11,158 nt of DNA from an uncultured Clostridium sp. (GTDB lineage Bacteria; Bacillota; Clostridia; Lachnospirales; Lachnospiraceae), in assembly GCA_945946715.1 (NCBI GenBank), contig CAMEWU010000062.1, positions 1-11,158 of the forward strand, written 5' to 3'. Of this stretch, positions 1-7,070 are shown piece by piece (within the stretch, counting starts at the first letter, position 1; each line of letters opens with the position of its first letter). Under the pieces are notes generated by a model, which was not told the DNA's origin, did not search any database, and worked only from the letters and a program-made list of their open reading frames with translations. The translations under genes and the position numbers were made by a program.

Positions 1-594
1 TTTTGTAATATAATTCAGAACCGCTATATCATGAATTGCCATCAGAATACCGGTCCGAATATACTGATATCCTTTAATATGAGCAGGTACGCCAATCTTA
101 CGAAGTACATCTGTAATCTCAGCTTCCAGGTATGTATCTTCTAAACCGGAATATGTTTCCAGATTTCGCTTACTCTCATAGCTGCGCAAAGCCATATTCC
201 GCTTTGGCTTCTCTCCTTGAAATGGAGCCTGCAATTGCAAAATCCGATTATAAATAGTCTCCAAACGATATGGCTTCATAATGTAATAATCCACCCCTGC
301 CTGACATGCATAATCCATAATAACCGGATTATCTACAGATGAAATCACAATTACCCGTGGCAATTTGGGAACTTCCAGGTTTTCTACCAATTGTTCCATA
401 ATTCCAAGCCCATCCAATTCCGGTAAGATCATATTCATTAAAACCACATCCGGTTTTAATGTCAATATTTTGTTGTACGCCCTCTGACCACTGTACTCTA
501 TCCCAATCACTTCGACATCATGCTTGTTTTCAAAGTAATCTGACAGCTTTTTCCCCTCTTCTCTCCCATTTACAGCAATCAACAATTTAATCAT
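1..594 (-). CDS. Spo0A-like response regulator with degenerate receiver, partial (3' end beyond window)
   Basis: This is the N-terminal 198 codons of a Spo0A-family transcription factor, open through base 1; about 65-70 residues of the DNA-binding domain are missing. Residues 1-120 form a receiver domain and residues from about 150 begin the Spo0A C-terminal domain, recognised by the family hallmark GVPAHIKGYQY (168-178). Spo0A is the master regulator of sporulation entry and is normally activated by phosphorylation of an Asp in a VLLDxxMPxLDG motif. Here the motif reads VLMNMILPELDG, so the acceptor position is Asn54 (codon AAT, bases 433-435). The acidic pair usually found as DD near residue 9 is replaced by Val8-Asn9 in AVNGRE. 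The conserved Lys107-Pro108 and the Ser85 switch position remain. ATG 592-594 is supported by a GGGAG ribosome site at 603-607. It is either a diverged Spo0A paralogue or the sole Spo0A of a strain with altered control. No spoIVB neighbour is seen, which favours a paralogue. Confidence 0.88.
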   Translation of the reverse strand, partial: MIKLLIAVNGREEGKKLSDYFENKHDVEVIGIEYSGQRAYNKILTLKPDVVLMNMILPELDGLGIMEQLVENLEVPKLPRVIVISSVDNPVIMDYACQAGVDYYIMKPYRLETIYNRILQLQAPFQGEKPKRNMALRSYESKRNLETYSGLEDTYLEAEITDVLRKIGVPAHIKGYQYIRTGILMAIHDIAVLNYITK

Positions 595-626
595 AAAAAT
601 CACTCCCTTCAACAAATTCATATTTG

Positions 627-632
627 ATTATA
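627..632 (-). promoter_or_regulatory. -10 box upstream of the spo0A-like gene
   Basis: On the minus strand a perfect TATAAT lies 33 bp before the start codon, between the terminator of the upstream gene and the ribosome binding site. No convincing -35 hexamer is present 16-18 bp upstream (the region reads GCTGCA or nearby), so the promoter may need an activator. No clear SigH-type promoter was seen. Confidence 0.5.
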
Positions 633-690
633 CGGTGATTTTCGGAATTGCAGCAGAATCAAAACGGAAAAGAAATGGAATCAACCATCG

Positions 691-729
691 AAAAATAACA
701 GCTCGAATCGATTTTCCTTTTCGAGCTGT
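691..729 (-). terminator. Intrinsic terminator after the winged-helix response regulator gene
   Basis: On the minus strand, 8 nt after the stop codon, ACAGCTCGAA pairs with TTCGAGCTGT (bases 720-729 with 698-707) around a 12-nt loop, followed by TATTTTT. The 10-bp perfect stem plus U-run is a standard rho-independent terminator. It separates this gene from the downstream spo0A-like gene. Confidence 0.85.
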
Positions 730-737
730 CATCATAA

Positions 738-1526
738 TTATACAAATTTTGATAGGGAATAATTCCGATATTCTGCCCATGCATAATCTGTCAGATATTC
801 ACCAAAATACATTTTTCTGGCTTTTTCCTTTCCCTCCAGCATGTCATACAAATCACAACTTAACATATCCAAATTAATACTTCTGCTGCTTCTGGAAGTA
901 ATTAATAAATCTTCAATGCCATATGATTTCAATTCCCTATATAACGTTTTACATAGCTTACTACATAAAGACTGTGTTGCTTCATCTTTTGGTCTTCCAT
1001 CCCACAGAGTCATGATAATCTGTTCTGAATCAACAATACCACCTTGTCTGTCTATTAGAAGTGCTAATAATTCTTTTGCTTTTGGACTTTTAAACATAAT
1101 CGGTCTGTCATCCAGAAACAAATCAAAGTATCCAAAGGTTCTTGCATAGATTCTCTTTGGTCTCCGCTTAGATAACAAATATGCAGATTCAACAGCATAC
1201 AATATGTCATCTTTTTTATACGGCTTCACTAAAAAGGCAACTGCATGGCTGGAAATTACCTGTATCAGACTTTCTGCCCGGTCATTTACATAAATTAATA
1301 AACAATACATATCAATTTGCTGTATTCTTTTACCTAATTCAATGCCATCCATACCTGACAACTCTGTATTCAGTACAACCAGATCCACTTCATGTTGTTG
1401 AACATACTGTAATGCCTTATAACTATCTGTAAATATTCCCTCAATTGTGATATTCAGCATTTTTTCTGCTGTCTCTTCAAAAAAAGACATAGCCTCTATC
1501 TCATTATCAACTAAAATAGTTTTCAT
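738..1526 (-). CDS. Response regulator with pseudo-receiver and winged-helix (SARP/OmpR-like) output domain
   Basis: The protein has 262 residues. Residues 1-115 are a CheY-like receiver. About 130-225 is a winged-helix DNA-binding region of the SARP/transcriptional-regulatory type found in many clostridial regulators (FGYFDLFLDD, then KSPKAKELLALLIDRQGG). The receiver is degenerate: the acceptor motif is VVLNTELSGMDG with Asn53 (codon AAT, bases 1368-1370), the switch Thr/Ser is Asn81, and the acidic pair is Asp7-Asn8. Glu9 and Lys101-Pro102 remain. An in-frame GTG at 1538 exists, but AGGTG at 1536-1540 lies 9 nt before ATG 1524-1526 and reads as its ribosome site, so the ATG is chosen. The gene follows the small acidic protein gene by 89 bp in the same direction and probably belongs to the argH transcript, though a separate promoter is not excluded. 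There is no partner kinase nearby. Target genes are unknown. Confidence 0.85.
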   Translation of the reverse strand: MKTILVDNEIEAMSFFEETAEKMLNITIEGIFTDSYKALQYVQQHEVDLVVLNTELSGMDGIELGKRIQQIDMYCLLIYVNDRAESLIQVISSHAVAFLVKPYKKDDILYAVESAYLLSKRRPKRIYARTFGYFDLFLDDRPIMFKSPKAKELLALLIDRQGGIVDSEQIIMTLWDGRPKDEATQSLCSKLCKTLYRELKSYGIEDLLITSRSSRSINLDMLSCDLYDMLEGKEKARKMYFGEYLTDYAWAEYRNYSLSKFV

Positions 1527-1615
1527 GATTCTTTTCACCTACATTTGTATTTTTACGTTATTAGAACCAGGTAATTCTTTTAATGAGTGAAGCAAAACTA
1601 GGGGTAGTATAAACG

Positions 1616-1888
1616 TTATTCTTCTTGTTCCTCATGAGGCATTGACAATTCATCATGCTCCACATTGGATTCATCCAAAACGTCATTATCAATGAGAACA
1701 TCTCCAAAACCCATTTCCCTGACAGTGACGCCTCCTAATGCTGTTCGCTCTAATTGATCCTGTTCATCCCGCATTTTCTGTACAGTTTCAACAGGAACAC
1801 CCGAAATCATTGCGATTTCTTCTACATCAATTTGTCCACGCAGCATTTTTTTAGCAAAATCTATTTTTGCCTGTTCTGTTTTATTCAT
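1616..1888 (-). CDS. Small acidic protein with HTH-like N-terminal segment
   Basis: This is a 90-residue protein of unknown function. Residues 7-40 (FAKKMLRGQIDVEEIAMISG then VPVETVQKM) form a short helical, helix-turn-helix-like segment. It resembles the C-terminal tail seen in Rpn/PD-(D/E)XK transposase-family proteins, but there is no nuclease domain. The last 28 residues are strongly acidic (DVLIDNDVLDES to PHEEQEE). The start ATG 1886-1888 lies inside the end of argH, giving an 8-bp overlap. An AAAGGAAG ribosome site sits about 8 nt upstream within argH, so translation is probably coupled to argH. The open frame, clear ribosome site and tight packing support a real gene. The resemblance to Rpn tails is by eye only and no function is assigned. 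Confidence 0.7.
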   Translation of the reverse strand: MNKTEQAKIDFAKKMLRGQIDVEEIAMISGVPVETVQKMRDEQDQLERTALGGVTVREMGFGDVLIDNDVLDESNVEHDELSMPHEEQEE

Positions 1889-3278
1889 GACTGACGCTTC
1901 CTTTCTCCATCAAATAAGATTCATTTTTTGCAATTATAAGCTTCATTGCTTCCGGTCCCGGTGCACCTATCGTATTGCGCTTTCCAACACAGGTTTCCAG
2001 ACTAATTGCCTCAAAAATATCTTCTTGAAATACAGGGCTGATTGCTTGAAATTCTTCCAGTGTTAAATCATCCAATGAAATACCCTTATCAATACAGTAT
2101 AAAACCAGTTGACCTACAATTCCATGTGCATCTCGGAATGGTACTCCATGATTAACCAGATAATCTGCTGCATCTGTTGCATTGGTAAATCCCTTCTTCG
2201 CACTTTCTTCCATCCTGTCTTTTCGCAATGTCATTGTATTTAACATTCCGGTAAATAATGCCAGACATCCTTTTACAGTATCAATTGCATCAAAAGTTAA
2301 TTCCTTATCCTCCTGCATATCTTTATTATATGCCAATGGTATCCCTTTCATTGTCGTTAGAATTGCATTTAAGGCTGCATATACTCGTCCGGTTTTTCCT
2401 CTCACCAGCTCCGCAATATCCGGATTCTTCTTTTGAGGCATAATAGAACTTCCTGTACTATAAGCATCATCCAGTTCTATGAACTGGTACTCATTGGAAT
2501 TCCATATAATAATCTCCTCCGAAAATCGGCTTAAATGCATCATAATTGTAGAAAATGCCGACAACATTTCAATAATATAATCCCGATCTGCAACTGAATC
2601 CATACTATTTAATGTTGGACCATAAAAATCTAACAATGTGGCTGTCATCTCACGATTCAACGGATAGGTAGTCCCTGCCAAAGCTCCCGAACCAATCGGA
2701 CAATAGTTCATACGTTCATATACATCAGACAACCGTTCATAATCCCGTTTAAACATCTCCATATATGCACCCATATGATGTGCAAATGTAATTGGCTGAG
2801 CCTTTTGTAAATGTGTAAATCCCGGCATGTAGGTATCAACATTTTCCTTCATTAAACGATGCAATACTTGCATTAAAGAAAGTAATAATTCTTTGACTGC
2901 TGTTAATTCATCTCTAACATATAATTTCATATCCAAAGCAACCTGATCATTTCTGCTTCTTCCTGTATGCAGTTTTTTACCTGGTTCACCAATACGTGCA
3001 ATCAGGTTTGCCTCAACAAAACTATGAATATCCTCGTATTCGTCTGTAATTTCCAGCTTGCCGGCATCTACATCTGCAACAATTTCATTTAACCCCTGAA
3101 TGATTGCATCTCGTTCTTCTTGTGTTAGAATATGAACTGCTTCTAACATAGTTACATGTGCTATGCTGCCTCTCACATCCTGATGAAAGAATTTCTGGTC
3201 GAATGAAATCGATGCGTTAAAATTATATACCAGCTGGTCCGTTTCCTTCGTAAAACGTCCGCCCCATAATTGTGCCAT
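1881..3278 (-). CDS. argH: Argininosuccinate lyase
   Basis: The enzyme cleaves argininosuccinate to arginine and fumarate, the last step of arginine synthesis, in the cytoplasm as a homotetramer. The 465-residue length matches the bacterial family. It opens with the typical MAQLWGGRF. Visible motifs are HTGRSRNDQ (104-112), the catalytic-histidine region GFTHLQKAQP (153-162, His156), and the fumarase/aspartase-superfamily signature GSSIMPQKKNPD (276-287) carrying the catalytic serine loop. The open frame extends upstream to 3494 in the same phase, but ATG 3276-3278 is the start: AGAGG lies 7 nt before it, the family N-terminus begins there, and the promoter lies inside the extension. The gene is the first of an apparent minus-strand operon with the small acidic protein gene. 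No argG is in the window. Confidence 0.97.
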   Translation of the reverse strand: MAQLWGGRFTKETDQLVYNFNASISFDQKFFHQDVRGSIAHVTMLEAVHILTQEERDAIIQGLNEIVADVDAGKLEITDEYEDIHSFVEANLIARIGEPGKKLHTGRSRNDQVALDMKLYVRDELTAVKELLLSLMQVLHRLMKENVDTYMPGFTHLQKAQPITFAHHMGAYMEMFKRDYERLSDVYERMNYCPIGSGALAGTTYPLNREMTATLLDFYGPTLNSMDSVADRDYIIEMLSAFSTIMMHLSRFSEEIIIWNSNEYQFIELDDAYSTGSSIMPQKKNPDIAELVRGKTGRVYAALNAILTTMKGIPLAYNKDMQEDKELTFDAIDTVKGCLALFTGMLNTMTLRKDRMEESAKKGFTNATDAADYLVNHGVPFRDAHGIVGQLVLYCIDKGISLDDLTLEEFQAISPVFQEDIFEAISLETCVGKRNTIGAPGPEAMKLIIAKNESYLMEKGSVSHE

Positions 3279-3601
3279 TTTAGTACCTCTTTTCCTAAAT
3301 TCTAGGTGATATTTTACACTAATCTTGCGTATTCTACAACCCCTCCAAATCGGAATCCGGAACATTCTGCCTATTCTCACAACAACTTGTGTAATAGCAA
3401 ACTGCTTTGCCACAATTAAAACGCCTGTCCTTACATGGATATCATATCGTTTTTCTATGCATTTACAAGAAACCCAGAGTACAAAATCTGACATAATATA
3501 CGGATTTTTTCCGTCTTGTTTCTGACAGGATATATATTTTTAACCCTCTTGGTATCTGTACAATATATTTCCTGGGAATAAAATGGAAGTGGAGGTATAT
3601 T
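3279..3601. other. Divergent intergenic region between argH and the XRE regulator gene
   Basis: This 323-bp region holds the argH promoter on its left side and the XRE ribosome site (GGAGG, about 6 nt before the ATG) on its right. A small hairpin (GCAAA/TTTGC around 3398-3411) and ACGGA/TCCGT around a T5 loop (3510-3524) are too short to name. A promoter for the XRE gene could not be placed with confidence; TACAAT near 3559 lacks a -35 partner. No RNA gene was recognised. Confidence 0.5.
3311..3339 (-). promoter_or_regulatory. Promoter of argH
   Basis: On the minus strand TTGTAG (3334-3339) and TAAAAT (3311-3316) are separated by exactly 17 bp. They match the vegetative consensus at 4/6 and 5/6 positions. 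The predicted leader is only about 25-30 nt, leaving no room for a riboswitch or T-box. No convincing ARG box was seen. Confidence 0.6.
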
Positions 3602-3919
3602 ATGGTTGAACAAAAGAAAATCGGCATCCGAATTCAGGAATGCCGAAAGAAACAACATATGACAGTAGAGCATCTGGCGGAACTGGCAAGTATTTCGCCT
3701 GAGTTTTTGCGTGCAATTGAAACCGGACAAAAAGGCATGTCACTGAATACCCTTTCCAATCTTGCCATTGCTCTCCAAACCTCTACGGATTATTTACTTT
3801 TTGGTTCTTCATCAGAAGAAAAATATACAGTTATGATTCAAGTTCTCCAATCCTGTTCCAGTGAACGGATTCAGGAAATCACCTATCTTGTAAAACAGAT
3901 TTTAGAATTAAGCAAATAA
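3602..3919 (+). CDS. XRE-family helix-turn-helix regulator
   Basis: This is a 105-residue cytoplasmic DNA-binding protein. Residues 7-67 are an HTH_3/Cro-C1 domain: IGIRIQECRKKQHMTVEHLA, a recognition-helix region ISPEFLRAIETGQKG, then SLNTLSNLAIALQTSTDYLL. The remaining 35 residues (SSEEKYTVMIQVLQSCSSER onward) are predicted helical and may mediate dimerisation. It is the only intact gene on the plus strand. GGAGG stands about 6 nt before the ATG. It diverges from argH, so control of argH or of itself is possible, but no operator was identified. Its TAA (3917-3919) directly abuts the stop codon of the convergent mscS-type gene. Confidence 0.9.
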   Translation: MVEQKKIGIRIQECRKKQHMTVEHLAELASISPEFLRAIETGQKGMSLNTLSNLAIALQTSTDYLLFGSSSEEKYTVMIQVLQSCSSERIQEITYLVKQILELSK

Positions 3920-4789
3920 TTATTTCTGAATCATGTGAACATCTAACTGATTAAATGGAATCACTATTCCCTCTTCATCAAATGCATATTTAATCTGTTC
4001 CATCACATTCCATTTTGCCTGCCAATAATCTCCTGTTTTTACCCATACATGAACCAAAATCATCATTGAACTATCTTGAAATGCATCCAAGACAATATCC
4101 TTTGGTTCTTCCTGTAAAACAAGATGTTCTTGAACCAATACAGAATCTATTACTTGTTTTGCTTTCCGTAAATCCACATCATATTCTACAGGAATATTTA
4201 AATCTAATCTTCGCTTTTCCTGTTTTGTCAGATTGGTGAGACTGGTATTGGATAACGTACCATTGGGTATCACAACCACTTTGCCGTCATATGTTCGAAG
4301 TCTGGTATAAAATATATCAATAGATATTACCGTTCCTTCATTCATATGTGTGTCTTCCCGAATATAATCTCCTATCACAAATGGTTTTAAAATCAGAATC
4401 AGAACACCACCGGCAAAATTAGATAAGCTTCCCTGTAATGCCAGTCCCAGCGTTACACCAGCCGTTCCTAATAATGTTACAAACGAAGTCACCTGTATAC
4501 CCATAATAGATACTACAGTGATAAAAATCAGTACATATAAAACAATATGAATCATAGAACCCAAAAACGAGCTGACTGTTGGATCCAATTTTGTTTTTTC
4601 AAAGGATTTTCGAATCCATTTCATAATCCACTTGGACACTTTTAATCCTATCCACAAACAGACTAATGCAATTAAGACGCTTCCGGCTTTTCCCAAAAAC
4701 CAATCCCATATCTTTGTAATCTGGCTTTCAAAAAAACTACCATCAAATACTGTTGTTGCAGCTAAACCTTGTAACAAATGACTTGTCAT
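3920..4789 (-). CDS. mscS: Small-conductance mechanosensitive channel, MscS family
   Basis: This 289-residue inner-membrane channel releases solutes on hypo-osmotic shock. Three membrane helices are visible at about 34-56, 76-97 and 101-137. The third carries the glycine/alanine-rich pore pattern GTAGVTLGLALQGSLSNFAG (108-127). The MscS beta domain follows, with FVIGDYI (137-143), EGTV (151-154) and KVVVIPNG (170-177), then a cytoplasmic alpha/beta domain (VKTGDYW near the C-terminus). Length matches E. coli MscS (about 286). AAGGAG lies 7 nt before the ATG. The gene follows glgB by 62 bp on the same strand and may be cotranscribed. It ends exactly where the convergent XRE gene ends, so no terminator fits between them. 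Confidence 0.95.
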   Translation of the reverse strand: MTSHLLQGLAATTVFDGSFFESQITKIWDWFLGKAGSVLIALVCLWIGLKVSKWIMKWIRKSFEKTKLDPTVSSFLGSMIHIVLYVLIFITVVSIMGIQVTSFVTLLGTAGVTLGLALQGSLSNFAGGVLILILKPFVIGDYIREDTHMNEGTVISIDIFYTRLRTYDGKVVVIPNGTLSNTSLTNLTKQEKRRLDLNIPVEYDVDLRKAKQVIDSVLVQEHLVLQEEPKDIVLDAFQDSSMMILVHVWVKTGDYWQAKWNVMEQIKYAFDEEGIVIPFNQLDVHMIQK

Positions 4790-4817
4790 TCTAAATCTCC
4801 TTATTTACAGAGTATTC

Positions 4818-4841
4818 AGGCGGTTTCTATTGAAACCGCCT
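4818..4841 (-). promoter_or_regulatory. Perfect hairpin between glgB and mscS
   Basis: GGCGGTTTC (4819-4827) and GAAACCGCC (4832-4840) form a 9-bp stem, 10 bp with the flanking A-T pair, around a 4-nt loop. On the minus strand it is followed by TGAATACTC rather than a U-run, so it is a poor intrinsic terminator. It lies 28 bp before the mscS start codon and may act as a partial terminator, an mRNA 3' stabiliser or a processing site. Read on the plus strand it is followed by TTATACTAC, also not a good U-run. Confidence 0.5.
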
Positions 4842-4851
4842 TATACTACTA

Positions 4852-7056
4852 CTATTTATGAAACTTGAAAACGGATACAGAAAGAGGCGGAATATAAATA
4901 GAAATTGAATTTTCCCGCTCATCACACAGTTCCTTCTTCGTCTGCTTCAATGTTCGGTTTTTCTTTCCTTCTCCTCCAAAACACTCTTCTTCACTGGTAA
5001 ATATCTCTTTGTATTTTCCTGCATATGGCACACCAATCTTATAATTCTCATGCTCTACCGGTGTAAAATTACATACAACCACTAATGTATCCTCTTTACG
5101 CTTCGTCTTGCGTGCAAATACTAACAGGCTCTCATTGGATGCAATGCTGTTAATCCATTCAAATCCTGCCGGATCATCATCCAGTTCATATAATGCCGGT
5201 TCCTGTTGATACAGTTTATTTAATTCTTTACAATAGTTCCGTATACATACATGTGCATCAAATTCAAAAATACCCCAGTCTAATTCATCTGATTCATTGA
5301 ATTCCTTAAACTGTGCAAACTCCTGTCCCATAAACAACAGTTTTTTACCCGGATGAGTCATCATAAATCCGTATGCCAGCCTTAGATTTGCAAACTTATC
5401 CTCATATCCCCCTGGCATTTTACTAATCATAGAACCTTTTTCATGTACTACTTCATCATGGGATAATACTAATATAAAATGCTCGCTATATGCATAAACC
5501 ATACTGAAGGTTAACTCATTGTGATGATATTTGCGATATAATGGGTCTAATTTCATATAATTTAAGAAATCATTCATCCAGCCCATATTCCATTTAAAAT
5601 CAAATCCTAATCCGCCATCTGCAACTGGATGAGAAATCATTGGCCATGCTGTGGATTCTTCTGCAATCATAATACAGCTTGGATACCGTTCTTTCATAAC
5701 TGAATTCAACTGCTTCAGCATTTCAATGGCATCCAGATTCTCATTACCACCATACATATTTGGCAGCCAATTACCAAAATCTCTTCCATAGTCCAGATAT
5801 AACATGGATGCTACTGCATCCATCCGAATGCCATCTACATGATACTTATCTGCCCAGAATAATGCATTTGCAATCAAGAAGTTCTTAACTTCCGGTTTAC
5901 TGTAATCAAAAATATAGGTTCCCCAATGTGGATGTTCTCCTCTTCTCGGGTCTTCATGCTCATATACACAGGTGCCATCGAATCTTCCTAATCCATTATC
6001 ATCTTTTGGAAAATGTGCCGGAACCCAATCAATAATAACTGCTAATCCCTGGCTGTGCATATAGTTCACAAAATACATAAAATCTTCCGGAGTACCATAT
6101 CTGGAGGTTGGTGCATAATAACCAGTTACCTGATATCCCCAGGACGGATCATATGGATGTTCCATAATAGGCATTAACTCAATATGGGTGTACCCCATTT
6201 CTTTCATATATGCAGCCAGCTGCTCTGCCAGTTCCCGATAATTAAAATATTCTCTGCCATCTGTCGGACGTTTCCATGCCCCTAAATATACCTCATAGAT
6301 AGACATAGGCTGACTACTCATATCTTTATCATCCCGTTTCGTCATCCATGTATCATCTGTCCATTGGAATTTACGCAAATCCGTTACAATAGACGCATTG
6401 CATGGGCGTAGCTCTGCAGCATTGCCATATGGATCTGTCTTCATTTTTACCTGACCGTTTCTTCCCCGGACTTCAAATTTATAGATTTCATTTTCTTTTA
6501 CACCCGGTATAAACAGCTCGAAAATGCCAGAATACGGAAGCCGCCGCATCTGATGAATTCTTCCATCCCAATGATTAAAATCAGCTACTACACTGACCCG
6601 CTCTGCATTTGGTGCCCAAACTGCGAATAAAACACCTTCTACTCCGTCAACCACCATAGGATGTGCACCCAATTTCTCATATATTTCATAATGAATACCT
6701 TCATTAAACAAACTAATGTCAATTGGATCAATCACTGATTCAAACATATATGGATCAATGATATCCGTATTTTCGCCTAATTCATTGGTTAATCGAAGCT
6801 TATACTCAAACCGTTTACATTTTGGTATACGAATGGAATAAAAACCAGGCACTCGATTGGATTCCATTGGAAAAACCTTACCGTTTTTTACATTTACTAC
6901 CGATACCTCTTTCATATTCGGTTGAAATGCATTTACAAACAAGTCATCAATACATTCATGCATTCCTAACAAATGATGTGGATTGTCATGTCGTGCCTTT
7001 ACTAAAGCATCTACTTCCATCCAATTTATTGCAAAAACGTCTTTTTTTGATCTCAT
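4852..7056 (-). CDS. glgB: 1,4-alpha-glucan (glycogen) branching enzyme, GH13
   Basis: The enzyme makes alpha-1,6 branches in glycogen by cutting and transferring alpha-1,4 glucan chains. The protein has 734 residues, close to E. coli GlgB (728). The order is an N-terminal N1-type module (about 15-115, NPHHLLGMH), a CBM48 module (about 120-225, GVLFAVWAPNAERVSVVADF), a GH13 catalytic barrel (about 250-620) and a C-terminal beta domain. Catalytic regions are visible: DWVPAHF (343-349), GIRMDAVAS (409-417, nucleophile Asp413), IAEEST (464-469, acid/base Glu466) and LSHDEV (531-536, Asp534). These are shifted by a constant 8 from E. coli Asp405/Glu458/Asp526. AGGGGG precedes the ATG. The gene lies 14 bp after the DUF1015 gene and is surely cotranscribed with it. 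It ends in three consecutive TAG codons. No other glg gene is in the window. Confidence 0.97.
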   Translation of the reverse strand: MRSKKDVFAINWMEVDALVKARHDNPHHLLGMHECIDDLFVNAFQPNMKEVSVVNVKNGKVFPMESNRVPGFYSIRIPKCKRFEYKLRLTNELGENTDIIDPYMFESVIDPIDISLFNEGIHYEIYEKLGAHPMVVDGVEGVLFAVWAPNAERVSVVADFNHWDGRIHQMRRLPYSGIFELFIPGVKENEIYKFEVRGRNGQVKMKTDPYGNAAELRPCNASIVTDLRKFQWTDDTWMTKRDDKDMSSQPMSIYEVYLGAWKRPTDGREYFNYRELAEQLAAYMKEMGYTHIELMPIMEHPYDPSWGYQVTGYYAPTSRYGTPEDFMYFVNYMHSQGLAVIIDWVPAHFPKDDNGLGRFDGTCVYEHEDPRRGEHPHWGTYIFDYSKPEVKNFLIANALFWADKYHVDGIRMDAVASMLYLDYGRDFGNWLPNMYGGNENLDAIEMLKQLNSVMKERYPSCIMIAEESTAWPMISHPVADGGLGFDFKWNMGWMNDFLNYMKLDPLYRKYHHNELTFSMVYAYSEHFILVLSHDEVVHEKGSMISKMPGGYEDKFANLRLAYGFMMTHPGKKLLFMGQEFAQFKEFNESDELDWGIFEFDAHVCIRNYCKELNKLYQQEPALYELDDDPAGFEWINSIASNESLLVFARKTKRKEDTLVVVCNFTPVEHENYKIGVPYAGKYKEIFTSEEECFGGEGKKNRTLKQTKKELCDERENSISIYIPPLSVSVFKFHK

Positions 7057-7070
7057 TCTCTCTTTTCCCC

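Noticed and set aside
1527..1538. GTG start four codons upstream for the winged-helix response regulator
   Set aside because: That GTG is itself part of the AGGTG ribosome site for the ATG at 1524-1526, where the receiver domain naturally begins.
3396..3412. Small hairpin GCAAA-CTGC-TTTGC in the argH/XRE intergenic region
   Set aside because: A 5-bp stem without a U-run or nearby gene end is within chance expectation for AT-rich sequence.
3279..3494. In-frame N-terminal extension of ArgH by 72 codons
   Set aside because: The family begins at MAQLWGGRF, a ribosome site sits 7 nt before that ATG, and the likely promoter (3311-3339) lies inside the extension.
3455..3730. 91-codon minus-strand frame across the start of the XRE gene
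   Set aside because: It overlaps the start of the well-supported XRE gene and the intergenic region, resembles no known family and has no clear ribosome site.
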